From the NCBI RefSeq assembly GCF_006974105.1, contig NZ_CP036282.1, forward strand, positions 2,542,001 to 2,606,000: DNA of 64,000 nucleotides. The letters run 5' to 3'. The notes under the pieces are model-generated. The model ran no database searches, was not told the origin of the DNA, and worked only from the letters and a program-made list of their open reading frames with translations. Shown piece after piece: positions 42,373-51,326 of the stretch (its first letter is position 1; every line of letters begins with the position of its first letter). The translations under genes were made by a program, and so were the position numbers. The DNA is from Rhodoferax aquaticus. GTDB taxonomy: Bacteria > Pseudomonadota > Gammaproteobacteria > Burkholderiales > Burkholderiaceae_C.

Positions 42373-43266
42373 TTAGTCAGCCCTGCAGGCGCACACCCAT
42401 AAGGCGGACGCAACGATCAAGCCACCGCCAACCCACGCGGTAAAGCTCAAAGACTCCCCCAACCACAGCACCGCAAACAAGGCGCCAAACGCAGGCTCGC
42501 TGCTGGTCAGCAACGTCACGCGGCTGGGTGAAGAGTGCTTAAGCGCCCAGTTTTGGGCAAAAAAAGCAAATACGGTACAGCCGATCACCAGGTAAGCCAC
42601 CATTTGCCAAAACGCGGGGCTGCTCGGCAGTGCTGGCAGGCCCTCCTGACTCGCCAGGCCCAAGGCCAAACAACCCACGGCTATCACCCCCGACTGCACC
42701 GCCGTCAGTGCCAAAGCCGGTGCGTCACGCCCCTGGGTCCACTTGCTGGTTTGGCACACACCGACTGCGCGCAACATGGCGGCACAGAGCATCAATGCAT
42801 CCCCATAGCCAAACTGGGACTCCAAGCCACCACTGAGCAAACCAGCGCCTACCAGCGACACCGCCGCAAACACAAAGATGGCCGGGGCCGGCTTGCGCCC
42901 CAGCATCCACCACTCGACAAACGGCGTAAAGACCACGCACAAGCTGATCAAGAAGGCGGCATTGCTGGCCTGTGTGTGGGCCACCCCATAGGTTTCACAC
43001 AAAAAAATGGCCAGCATCATGCCGCCCAAGGGCAGGCCTGCAATCAGGGCATGCTGCCGTTGGCGCGGCGTGGCGGCCCACAGGGCAGGACTCAGAAGCA
43101 AAAACGTCAGCGAAAACCGCACCGCCAAGAAGCCCAGCACGGGATAAAAGGCCAAAGCACCCTTGGCCACGCCATAGCTGGTGCCCCAAACGACCGCGAC
43201 CAAAAGTAGAGCGATATCGGACAGGCGTTGCAAATGTCTGGGCTGCGTAAGGACGAGGCTTGTCAT
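42373..43266 (-). CDS. EamA-family (DMT) transporter
   Basis: 297 residues with ten predicted membrane segments in two EamA repeats. The start of the first repeat is LLLVAVVWGTSYGVAKGAL, and SEPAFGALFAVLWLGESLS near residue 255 is the typical second-repeat motif. DMT transporters of this type export metabolites or amino acids; the substrate is not predictable. The LysR gene diverges from it and may regulate it. Confidence 0.88.
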   Translation of the reverse strand: MTSLVLTQPRHLQRLSDIALLLVAVVWGTSYGVAKGALAFYPVLGFLAVRFSLTFLLLSPALWAATPRQRQHALIAGLPLGGMMLAIFLCETYGVAHTQASNAAFLISLCVVFTPFVEWWMLGRKPAPAIFVFAAVSLVGAGLLSGGLESQFGYGDALMLCAAMLRAVGVCQTSKWTQGRDAPALALTAVQSGVIAVGCLALGLASQEGLPALPSSPAFWQMVAYLVIGCTVFAFFAQNWALKHSSPSRVTLLTSSEPAFGALFAVLWLGESLSFTAWVGGGLIVASALWVCACRAD

Positions 43267-43357
43267 GTCGTGGGGGGAGTCATCAGTGAACGAAGCCTAT
43301 TGTTGATCCGTGAATCTGTATTGATAATCACCAACTTCAGAACATTACTTTTGCGCC

Positions 43358-44299
43358 ATGAGCATCAATACCGCCTTGGACTCCTTGCCAGACATGGCTG
43401 CATTTGCCCGCGTAGTGGATGCAGGCAGCTTTTCGGCGGCCGCACGCCAACTGGGGGTAACCCCTTCGGCAGTGAGCCGACAAGTGGCACGGCTAGAAGA
43501 CTTGCTGCGGGTCCGATTGCTGGAGCGCACCACCCGCAAACTGCGGCTCACCGATGCAGGCCAAGCCGCCTACACGCGCTGCCAAGCCATGGTGAGCGCC
43601 GCGCGCGAGGTGTTGGCCCTGAGCGACACCCATACCGAAGTGCCCAAAGGCTTGGTACGGGTGAGCATGCCTAAGGCCGTGTGCCGCTTGGTTGTGCACC
43701 CATTGATGCTAGGTTTTTTGCAGCGCTACCCAGAGGTCGATGTGCAGCTGGTGGTGACCGACCGCGCGGTGGACTTGTTCGAAGAGTCGCTGGACCTTGC
43801 AATCCGCATCACCGACACGCCGCCACTGGGCTTGGCAGGCCGCCCGCTGATGCGCATTCGCCACCTGGCATGCGCCAGCCCCCAGTATTTGGCGCAACGC
43901 GGCACACCCCAGCACCCGCGCGACTTGGCGCAGCACAGCTGCTTGTACTTAGGTGAAGACGCCCGCGACCGCCATTGGCGCTTTCAGCGTGCGGGCGAGC
44001 GTGTGCAGGTCAGCGTGCAAGGGCGCTACATCGCCAACCACAGTGAAATACGCTTAGAAGGCGCCCTCAACCACCTGGGCATTGCCAGCCTGCCCGAGTT
44101 CACCGCGCGCCAAGCCTTGGCCAGTGGTGAACTGGTCACCGTACTCGACGACTGGGAACACCAAACCGACTACGCAGGCATGGCGTGGATCTTGTACCCC
44201 CCTAACCGCTACCTATCGAGCAAAGTGCGCGTTTGGATTGACTACATTGCAGAGCACTTGGCCCCGCAGATGCAACCCCATGCTGCGGAAAAAGACTAA
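43358..44299 (+). CDS. LysR-family transcriptional regulator
   Basis: 313 residues. HTH residues about 8-65 include SFSAAARQLGVTPSAVSRQVARLE, partly quoted, and LLERTTRKLRLTDAG. The C-terminal part resembles the CrgA/AaeR type, with GEDARDRHWRFQ and NHSEIRLEGALNHLGIASLPEF (partly quoted). It is divergent from the EamA transporter, a plausible target. An 11-C homopolymer follows the stop at 44338-44348. Confidence 0.9.
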   Translation: MSINTALDSLPDMAAFARVVDAGSFSAAARQLGVTPSAVSRQVARLEDLLRVRLLERTTRKLRLTDAGQAAYTRCQAMVSAAREVLALSDTHTEVPKGLVRVSMPKAVCRLVVHPLMLGFLQRYPEVDVQLVVTDRAVDLFEESLDLAIRITDTPPLGLAGRPLMRIRHLACASPQYLAQRGTPQHPRDLAQHSCLYLGEDARDRHWRFQRAGERVQVSVQGRYIANHSEIRLEGALNHLGIASLPEFTARQALASGELVTVLDDWEHQTDYAGMAWILYPPNRYLSSKVRVWIDYIAEHLAPQMQPHAAEKD

Positions 44300-44394
44300 G
44301 CCTTAGTCGCTCGGCGTTTTCACGTCCCCGCCTTGCGCCCCCCCCCCCTTGCTTGCGTGTCATCCGCTCATGATTTCGGTACACAATGCCACCT

Positions 44395-45270
44395 ATGGAA
44401 TCTACTGAAACCCTTACCCAACACGTAACCGACAACCGCCTCGCCGATGCGTGGGCCGAGTTGCAAAACCATGCAGCGCAAGGCAATCCCTTGGAGCCCA
44501 ATGCTTACCGCTTGGCGTTTGCCGATCCAGAATTCATGCTGCGCCGCGAAACCCGTGGGCTGCGCATTCAGCTTGAGATGCTCAAGCCGGACTTGGAGCA
44601 AGCCAGCCAGGGCATCCAAAACACGGTGGTGGTTTTTGGAAGTGCGCGTTTTCTTGCCCCTGAAGATGCACAAGCCGCTTTGGCCAAAGCGCAGGCCAGT
44701 GGCAGTGCAACAGAGCTCGCCACTGCGCGCCAGCAGGTCAAAAATGCGGTGTATTACGACCAAGCCCGTTTGTTTGCGCGCTTGGTTGCGTCGTACAGCG
44801 CGCCTTTGCCCCACGAGCAGCGCCTCACCATTGCTACGGGTGGTGGCCCCGGCATCATGGAAGCGGCTAACCGCGGGGCCCATGAACTGGGCGCTTTAAG
44901 CGTGGGGCTGAACATCGCCCTGCCCCACGAGCAAAGCGCAAATCCTTATGTGTCACCCAGCCTGAATTTCAAGTTCCACTACTTTGCCACGCGCAAAATG
45001 CATTTCATGATGCGGGCGAAGGCACTGGTGGCGTTTCCTGGCGGTTTTGGTACTTTGGACGAGCTGTTTGAAGTGATAACCTTGGTGCAAACACGCAAGG
45101 CCAAGCCGGTGCCCATCGTGCTGTTTGGTTCTGACTACTGGAAGCGTTTGGTCAACTTTGATGTGTTGGTGGAAGAAGCCACCATTTCTGAAGAAGACCT
45201 CAAGCTCTTTAGCTATGTGGACACGCCGCAAGACGCTTGGGACGTTATTCGTCGGTTTTACGGTTTGTAA
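44395..45270 (+). CDS. LOG family protein (TIGR00730-type phosphoribohydrolase)
   Basis: 291 residues from ATG 44395 (ATG 44386 possible). An N-terminal helical extension of about 75 residues precedes the Rossmann LOG domain, VVVFGSARF, then GGGPGIMEAANRGA near 152 and PGGFGTLDELFEV near 225. LOG enzymes cleave nucleoside monophosphates, including cytokinin nucleotides, to base and ribose-5-phosphate. The length fits the longer bacterial subgroup. The 3' end overlaps the convergent MFS gene by 26 bases. Confidence 0.88.
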   Translation: MESTETLTQHVTDNRLADAWAELQNHAAQGNPLEPNAYRLAFADPEFMLRRETRGLRIQLEMLKPDLEQASQGIQNTVVVFGSARFLAPEDAQAALAKAQASGSATELATARQQVKNAVYYDQARLFARLVASYSAPLPHEQRLTIATGGGPGIMEAANRGAHELGALSVGLNIALPHEQSANPYVSPSLNFKFHYFATRKMHFMMRAKALVAFPGGFGTLDELFEVITLVQTRKAKPVPIVLFGSDYWKRLVNFDVLVEEATISEEDLKLFSYVDTPQDAWDVIRRFYGL

Positions 45271-46474
45271 GCCCGCCATGCGGCGGTGCCCGCAAATGCC
45301 ATGCGGGGCGGGCACCGGCACCTACCGTGGCACCGACCACCCAAAAAACGACCGAAACACCCACCGTAGCGCCTACGGCACCAAAGAGCATGGGCATCAG
45401 TACGCTGGACGCGTTCATCGCCATCAAGCGGATGCCAATGGCCTCGCCCAAGCGCGCTTCTGGCGTGATTTGGTGCAAGGTACTCATGATCATGGGCTGC
45501 ACGGAGCCCAAGGCCAAGCCCAGCAACACCGAGCACAGGCCCATGGCCCACGCAGAGTGCATCAGGGGATATAGCGCAAACAAGGTAGCCGTGCTCACCA
45601 TGGCACACACCAAGACCACATGCTCCTTCAAGCGCGAAGCAAACAGGGGCATGAGCACCCGCACCACCGCAGCCGCTACGGCAAAAGCGCCCAGTATGGT
45701 GCCTATGACCGATGCGCTGAGCCCACGCTCATGGCCTAACACCGGCACCACAAAGGTGTGCACATCCCAACACGAGGCCAAGCTGATGTTGACCAGCATG
45801 AGCCTTCGCATCATGGGTTGGCGCAACAGGTCCCAGGCGCGTGCGGACTTGGCCACAGTGCTTGGTTGGCTTGACTCGCTCATGCCAGAGCTGCGAACTA
45901 AAAACCAAGTACCCAAAGGCAAGAGTGCCATGAGCAAAAACGCCACGCGGTAGCCCACCAGGTCGCCCGCTGCGCTGCCTGCGTAGTCAATCAGCAATCC
46001 GGCAGCAAATGGCCCCAAAAAGTTAGAGATTGCGGGGCCAGTGGCCAACCAGCTAAACACACGCTTGAGGTCGGTTGGGTTCTGCGCAATGCGCCCTGCA
46101 TGCCTTTGCAAGGCTATGACAGCCGCGCCGGTGGCGCCCCCCGACATGAGCGCACTGACGCACAACACCGGGTACACAGGAAACAGCACAGCAAAGCCCA
46201 CCCCGACCACAGACGCAATCACCGCGAACCCCACGGGGCGCACCAGGCCGTGCCGGTCGGTAAATCGCCCAGCGGGTAGAGCCAAAAACACCTGCGTCAA
46301 GGAAAACAGCGCCAAAAGCACCCCCACGGCCAAGGGGCTGTAGCCCATTTTCAGGGCCAGCAGCGGCGCTGCCATGCGGGTGCCCGCCATACAGGCATGC
46401 AAGCAAATTTGCGCGGCAATGAGCCGCGCCAATAGATGGCGCTGTGCGCGCTGGTGCATGTGGGAAGCACTCAT
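45245..46474 (-). CDS. MFS transporter
   Basis: 409 residues with about twelve membrane segments. Motif A-like FTDRHGLVRP is near residue 72 and the repeat in the second half is RLKEHVVLVC. It resembles the family of general efflux MFS transporters; no substrate can be named. Its start overlaps the rmuC stop in an ATGA, so the two are one operon. The last residues are Pro/Arg-rich and overlap the LOG gene on the opposite strand. Confidence 0.85.
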   Translation of the reverse strand: MSASHMHQRAQRHLLARLIAAQICLHACMAGTRMAAPLLALKMGYSPLAVGVLLALFSLTQVFLALPAGRFTDRHGLVRPVGFAVIASVVGVGFAVLFPVYPVLCVSALMSGGATGAAVIALQRHAGRIAQNPTDLKRVFSWLATGPAISNFLGPFAAGLLIDYAGSAAGDLVGYRVAFLLMALLPLGTWFLVRSSGMSESSQPSTVAKSARAWDLLRQPMMRRLMLVNISLASCWDVHTFVVPVLGHERGLSASVIGTILGAFAVAAAVVRVLMPLFASRLKEHVVLVCAMVSTATLFALYPLMHSAWAMGLCSVLLGLALGSVQPMIMSTLHQITPEARLGEAIGIRLMAMNASSVLMPMLFGAVGATVGVSVVFWVVGATVGAGARPAWHLRAPPHGGLTNRKTDE

Positions 46475-47895
46475 GGCTTATCGACCACAGGGTCGGTGTC
46501 AAAGTCTTTATCAAACGCGATGATGCCGGGCACTTGCGCATCGGGCAGCGCTTGCACGTGCTTGAGTGCGCGGCCCATCGCCCGGCTGCGCGTCTCTGCG
46601 CTGTCCAAGGTTTTGAGCACGGTTTCTGTTTGCGCTTTGACTTTGGCCAGCACATCGCCAAACTTGCCAAATTCTGTCTTTACCGCACCCAGTACCTGCC
46701 AGACTTCGCTGGACCGTTTCTCCAAGGCGAGCGTGCGAAAGCCCATTTGCAAAGAGCTCAGCATGGCTAACAGTGTGGTGGGGCCCGCCAGTGTGATGCG
46801 GTGTTCACGCTGCAAAACCTCCATCAGCCCCGGGCGGCGCAACACCTCGGCGTACAGGCCCTCCGTGGGGAGAAACAGCACGGCAAAGTCGGTGGTGTAT
46901 GGCGGCTCTACATACTTCTCGGCGATGGACTTGGCCTCTAGCCGGATGCGCAGCTCTAGCGCTTTACCGGCTGCCTCTGCCCCTGCAGCATCCGCGCGGC
47001 CTTGCGCGTCTAACAGGCGCTCGTAATCATCGTTGGGAAACTTGGCATCAATCGGCAGCCACAGCGGGTCGCCGGTCTCAGACTTGCCCGGCAGCTTGAT
47101 CGCAAAGTCCACCACGTTTTTGCTGCCTGGCCGTGTGGCGACCTGGGCAGCATACTGGTCGGGCACAAACACTTGCTCTAGCAGGGACGCCAGCTGTGCC
47201 TCCCCAAAAATACCCCGGGTTTTAACGTTGGTGAGCAGGTGCTTGAGGTCGCCCACGCCCTGCGCCAAGGCTTGCATTTCGCCCAAGCCTTTGTGCACTT
47301 GCTCCAAACGCTCTGCCACCTGCTTAAAGCTTTCGCCTAGGCGGGCTTGCAAGGTGGCTTGCAGCTTTTCGTCCACGGTGGCGCGCATTTCTTCAAGCTT
47401 GCCCGCATTGCTGGCCTGCAGTTGGGCCAGTTGCTTTTCTAGGGTTTCGCGCACTTCTCCCATGCGCCGGGCGTTGGACTCCGCCAAGCCCGAGAGTTGT
47501 TGGCTCAGGGTGTCGGATACCGATTTTTGCAGCAAGGCCAGTTGCTGGCCAAAGGCATCCATTTGGGTATTTTGAGTGCGGGTGGCCTCTGCACTTTGCT
47601 GCACAAGGGTCTGCTGAAAGGTGGCCAGGGTGTGCCCCAGTTCTTGACGACCTTGGCGCGCTGAGTCTGCCATGTCGCGGCGCAGGTCGCGCTCGAACGC
47701 GGCCATGCGCTCAAAGCCAGTGCGGACGGTGGCGAGGAGTTCAAGGCGGCCCTGCTCTGCGGCACGTGCGGCTAACTCTGCTGATTTGCTATCCAGCTGC
47801 TGGCCCCCTGCCAAGTTACGCCACAGCAACACAGCCAACAAGACCAGGTTGACGCCAGCCAAACCCACACCAACCCACACCGCAACATCATTCAA
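46471..47895 (-). CDS. rmuC: DNA recombination protein RmuC
   Basis: 474 residues from a TTG at 47895 with GGAGG seven bases upstream; a frame extending to 48075 would run through a 43-bp repeat and gives an atypical N-terminus. A single N-terminal membrane segment (VAVWVGVGLAGVNLVLLAVLLW) is followed by a long coiled coil (residues about 40-210) and the RmuC nuclease-like domain with LWLPIDAKFPNDDYERLLDA and AEKYVEPPYTTDFAVLFLPTEGLYAEV (partly quoted). It limits DNA inversions at short inverted repeats in E. coli. Confidence 0.92.
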   Translation of the reverse strand: MNDVAVWVGVGLAGVNLVLLAVLLWRNLAGGQQLDSKSAELAARAAEQGRLELLATVRTGFERMAAFERDLRRDMADSARQGRQELGHTLATFQQTLVQQSAEATRTQNTQMDAFGQQLALLQKSVSDTLSQQLSGLAESNARRMGEVRETLEKQLAQLQASNAGKLEEMRATVDEKLQATLQARLGESFKQVAERLEQVHKGLGEMQALAQGVGDLKHLLTNVKTRGIFGEAQLASLLEQVFVPDQYAAQVATRPGSKNVVDFAIKLPGKSETGDPLWLPIDAKFPNDDYERLLDAQGRADAAGAEAAGKALELRIRLEAKSIAEKYVEPPYTTDFAVLFLPTEGLYAEVLRRPGLMEVLQREHRITLAGPTTLLAMLSSLQMGFRTLALEKRSSEVWQVLGAVKTEFGKFGDVLAKVKAQTETVLKTLDSAETRSRAMGRALKHVQALPDAQVPGIIAFDKDFDTDPVVDKP

Positions 47896-47979
47896 ACCCA
47901 ATTCCTCCAGTCCTCTATTGTTGTGCAAAAGCGAGCGTGTGGCTTCGTCCGACGCATTTTGAGGCAAAACCACCCGTTG

Positions 47980-48022
47980 GCGCCCATTGCGCTTGCGCAG
48001 GCAGCTATCAAATTTATAGTAC
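47980..48022 (+). repeat. 43-bp repeat family, copy upstream of rmuC
   Basis: GCGCCC, 8 bases, TGCGCAGGCAGCTAT, 7 bases, ATAGTAC. It lies between rmuC and the SPFH lipoprotein gene. Confidence 0.7.
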
Positions 48023-48154
48023 ACAGGTAGCACAAGGGAGGTGAGTTCGAGGCCAGCAACAGCACGCTCTGTCACAAAATAAACGCCGCTGCGTTACACC
48101 GCAGTCACATTGGAAATAGCATGATGGCTATCACTACAACAAACGGAGAAAAAC

Positions 48155-48958
48155 ATGCACAACACACAACGTCTCAGCTTGACCCTGTCGGCAATCGCTA
48201 TGTCCCTAGCACTCTCGGCTTGCACCCGCATCGAAACCGGTGAGGTGGGCCTGCGTATCAACTTTGACAAAACCACGGACCCCACGGAGCGCCTGCCGGG
48301 AACGTTTAACCAAACGCTGATTGGCGACATCATCACGTTCAAAATCCAAGATGTAGCGGTAGCGGTGGACAACATGACGCCCTTGGCGTCTGACAACTCC
48401 ACGATCAAAGACTTCGACATGACCGTGGTCTACAACATCAACCCCGCAGCCGTCTCTGAGCTGTGGACGACCAAAAACAAAACTTTCCATGGCATGTCAG
48501 ACAAAGACATTTTGCTCATGCAAAACTACGTGGCACTGAGTGCGCGCAACGCGGCCTACAAGGTGGCGCGTGAGTACGAGTCTTTGAAAATGGCGGACAA
48601 CCGGCCCATCATTGAGCAAAAAATCCGCGAGAACATCATCAAGACCCTGACGGAAGAAAAGCTGGCCGAGAAGATCACCGTGTCTCAGATTCAAGTGCGC
48701 GCCATCACCCCTGCAGACATCATTGTTGCCAGCGCCAATGAACTGGTGCGGGCACAAAATGAACTCAAGACCAAAGAGGTGGAAGTGCAAACTGCCAAGA
48801 AAGAGGCCGAACGCATTGCCGCACTGAACGCGAATGCAGGTGCAATTGGCTATATGAACGCGATGGCCAACCTCAAGATCGCTGAAGGCGTTGCAGCAGG
48901 CAAAGTGAACACGATTGTGGTGCCTTACGACTTCAAGGGCATCGTGAACGCAAAGTAG
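48155..48958 (+). CDS. SPFH/Band 7 domain lipoprotein
   Basis: 267 residues from ATG 48155, with GGAG upstream. A signal peptide with lipobox ALSAC (Cys near 23) suggests a lipid anchor. An SPFH domain follows (GEVGLRINFDK, then DFDMTVVYNINP) and a Glu/Lys/Ala coiled coil (about 195-245), as in prohibitin-like proteins. Usual SPFH proteins are anchored by a transmembrane helix with a cytoplasmic domain; here the domain would be periplasmic. It stands alone, and function is unknown beyond membrane-associated scaffolding. Confidence 0.82.
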   Translation: MHNTQRLSLTLSAIAMSLALSACTRIETGEVGLRINFDKTTDPTERLPGTFNQTLIGDIITFKIQDVAVAVDNMTPLASDNSTIKDFDMTVVYNINPAAVSELWTTKNKTFHGMSDKDILLMQNYVALSARNAAYKVAREYESLKMADNRPIIEQKIRENIIKTLTEEKLAEKITVSQIQVRAITPADIIVASANELVRAQNELKTKEVEVQTAKKEAERIAALNANAGAIGYMNAMANLKIAEGVAAGKVNTIVVPYDFKGIVNAK

Positions 48959-48969
48959 GGCAAGGTCGG

Positions 48970-49953
48970 CTAGGCCAGCACGTCTGGGTTCAAGGGCGTA
49001 ACCGGTTTGCCATGCACAAGGTAGCCCACGAGGTTGTCCACCGCCAACTGCGCCATAGCCCTGCGCGTGGGCAGACTGGCGCTGGCAATGTGCGGCGTTA
49101 ACACCACGTTGCTCAATGCCAGCAGTGCGGGATGCACGGTGGGCTCGCCTTCAAACACGTCTAGCCCTGCTGCTGCAATGCGTTTTGCCGCCAAGGCTTC
49201 GGCCAGCGCTGCGTCGTCTACGATGCCGCCTCTGGCGAGGTTGATGAGGGTGGCGCTTGGCTTCATGAGGGCCAACTCAGGGGCCCCTATGGCGTGGTGC
49301 GTTTGCTTCGAGTAAGGCAAGACCAGCATCAAGTGATCACTGGAGCGCAAAAGCTCTTCTTTGGCAACCCACTGGGCCCGGCACTGGGCTTCTGTCGCGG
49401 GGTCTAAACGGCTGCGGTTGTGGTACAGCACCTTCATGCCAAACCCTAGTGCGGCGCGTTTGGCTATACCCTGCCCTATGCGCCCCATGCCTAGTATTCC
49501 CAGGGTAGAACCATGCACATCGGCACCCGCAAACATGTCATAGCGCCATTGGGTCCACAGTCCGGCACGCAGGAAATGCTCGCTTTCGGTCACGCGCCTG
49601 GCGGTGGCTAGCAGCAAGGCAAAGCCAAAGTCTGCGGTGGTTTCGGTCAATACGTCTGGTGCATTGGTGCCAAGCACTTTGGCGGCCGTCATCGCAGCGA
49701 GGTCAAAGTTGTTGTAGCCCACCGTCATGTTAGCGCAGATTCTGAGCTTGGGGCAAGCGGCCAGCAAGGCGGCATCGACCCTATCGGTGCCCATGGCAAA
49801 CAGCCCTGCTTTGTCTTGCAACTTAGCGGCCAAGACATCGGGACCCCACACTTCATCTGTTTGGTTGGTCTCGAGCTCAAAGTGTGCAGACAACTGGTCT
49901 AGCACCTCGGGAAAAATGGCGCGGGCAATCAACACTTTGGGCAGTTGGCTCAT
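48970..49953 (-). CDS. D-isomer-specific 2-hydroxyacid dehydrogenase (glyoxylate/hydroxypyruvate reductase type)
   Basis: 327 residues. NAD(P)-binding LGILGMGRIGQGIAKRAA near residue 150, catalytic Arg in NLARGGIVDDAAL near 238, Glu in DVFEGEP near 263, and His in LTPHIASAS near 284. All three catalytic residues are present. It reduces 2-oxoacids such as glyoxylate or hydroxypyruvate, or works in reverse. Stands alone, convergent with the SPFH gene. Confidence 0.9.
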   Translation of the reverse strand: MSQLPKVLIARAIFPEVLDQLSAHFELETNQTDEVWGPDVLAAKLQDKAGLFAMGTDRVDAALLAACPKLRICANMTVGYNNFDLAAMTAAKVLGTNAPDVLTETTADFGFALLLATARRVTESEHFLRAGLWTQWRYDMFAGADVHGSTLGILGMGRIGQGIAKRAALGFGMKVLYHNRSRLDPATEAQCRAQWVAKEELLRSSDHLMLVLPYSKQTHHAIGAPELALMKPSATLINLARGGIVDDAALAEALAAKRIAAAGLDVFEGEPTVHPALLALSNVVLTPHIASASLPTRRAMAQLAVDNLVGYLVHGKPVTPLNPDVLA

Positions 49954-49977
49954 CTCATTCTCTTAAACAATGGCTTT

Positions 49978-50020
49978 GCGCCCATCAAATAGGCGCAGAC
50001 AGCTATTTAATTTATAGCAA
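49978..50020 (+). repeat. 43-bp repeat family, copy between the hydroxyacid dehydrogenase and pncB
   Basis: GCGCCC, 8 bases, GGCGCAGACAGCTAT, 7 bases, ATAGCAA. It is nearly identical in its 3' half to the copy inside the CoA-transferase gene. Confidence 0.75.
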
Positions 50021-50048
50021 ACAATCACACTACGCTGTGACAGCATGT

Positions 50049-51296
50049 CTACTCGGGTTGGTTGATATCGAACACTTGGCGCAAGTAGGCCAAGTATTTC
50101 TCATCGTCACACATGCTTTTGGACGGCGTGTCAGACAACTTGGCCACGGGTTGGCCGTTGCATCGCACCATTTTGATCACAATTTGCAAGGGCACATGCT
50201 CGGGCGCATCGGCAATGTCATTCGTGAGGTCGGTGCCAATACCAAAGGCAAGTTGGCAGCGACCACGGAACTGCTGGTACAACTCAATGGTGCGTGGAAC
50301 GGTCAAAGCGTCGCTAAAGATCAGAGTTTTGGTGCGGGGATCCACCCGGTTACTGATGTAATGGTCCAACATGCGCTCCCCCCAGTTGAAGGGGTCCCCA
50401 CTGTCATGGCGCGCACCATCAAACAGCTTGCAGAACAGCAAATCAAAGTCGCGCAAAAACGCGCTCATGCCGTACACATCGCTCAATGCAATGCCCAAGT
50501 CGCCCCGATACTCTTTGGCCCATGACTCGAAGGCATAGATTTGACTGTCGCGAAGCCGTGGCCCTAAGGCTTGGCAGGCCTGCAAGTACTCATGGGCCAT
50601 GGTGCCCAAGGGGGTCATGCCTAGCTTCATGGCGAAGAACACATTGCTGGTCCCAGCCAATTGGCCAGGTGTGCCGCGCGCATGGCCAGGGCTTTGTCCT
50701 AGGCCCAGTTTGGCGGACAGCACCCGCAATACCTCTTCGTGCCACGCCTTGGAGAAACGTCTGCGCGTGCCGTAGTCAGCGATCTTGAGGTCGGCGAGGC
50801 CCTCACCACGCAAGAGCGCGATTTTTTCGTCTAGGCGCCTGCGGCCCTCCATGAGGTTGGGCAGTTGTTGGGTATTGCGAAAGTACACCTCATTGACGAT
50901 GGCCAGCACGGGTATCTCAAACAAGATGGTGTGCAGCCATGGGCCCCGAATGCTGATACCAATTTCCCCTGTAGGCAGCGCCTCCACTGTGATGTACTTT
51001 TCGTTGAGCTGAAACAAGCCCAAAAAGTCCACGAAGTCGCTCTTGATGAAGCGCAGCGATTGCAGGTACTCCAGCTCTTCGTCTTGAAAGTGCAAACTGC
51101 ACAGCGAGCGGATCTCGCTGCGAATTTCAGCGATGTACGGAGCCAACGCACGGGTGGCCTGTCCAGTGAGCGGGTCAATGGCGGGGTTTCTGCACTTGAA
51201 CTTGTATTCGACCTGCGCCCCCGGAAACTGATGCAGTACGACTTGCATCATGGTGAACTTGTAAAGATCAGTGTCTAGCAGACTGGTAATGATCAT
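50049..51296 (-). CDS. pncB: Nicotinate phosphoribosyltransferase
   Basis: 415 residues. It begins [25 protein letters not shown], the PncB signature (partly quoted). The active-site His is in [11 protein letters not shown] near residue 218, and the phosphate-binding region is [15 protein letters not shown] near 295. It makes nicotinate mononucleotide from nicotinate, PRPP and ATP in NAD salvage. The nitroreductase gene 30 bases upstream is likely co-transcribed. Confidence 0.94.
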   Translation of the reverse strand: MIITSLLDTDLYKFTMMQVVLHQFPGAQVEYKFKCRNPAIDPLTGQATRALAPYIAEIRSEIRSLCSLHFQDEELEYLQSLRFIKSDFVDFLGLFQLNEKYITVEALPTGEIGISIRGPWLHTILFEIPVLAIVNEVYFRNTQQLPNLMEGRRRLDEKIALLRGEGLADLKIADYGTRRRFSKAWHEEVLRVLSAKLGLGQSPGHARGTPGQLAGTSNVFFAMKLGMTPLGTMAHEYLQACQALGPRLRDSQIYAFESWAKEYRGDLGIALSDVYGMSAFLRDFDLLFCKLFDGARHDSGDPFNWGERMLDHYISNRVDPRTKTLIFSDALTVPRTIELYQQFRGRCQLAFGIGTDLTNDIADAPEHVPLQIVIKMVRCNGQPVAKLSDTPSKSMCDDEKYLAYLRQVFDINQPE

Positions 51297-51326
51297 GGGT
51301 GTGGTCTCAGAGTCAGGACTTAGGGC

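Noticed and set aside
47896..48075. Extended RmuC start at 48075
   Set aside because: The added 60 residues run through a copy of the 43-bp repeat and lack RmuC similarity; the TTG at 47895 has a good ribosome site and leads straight into the membrane segment.
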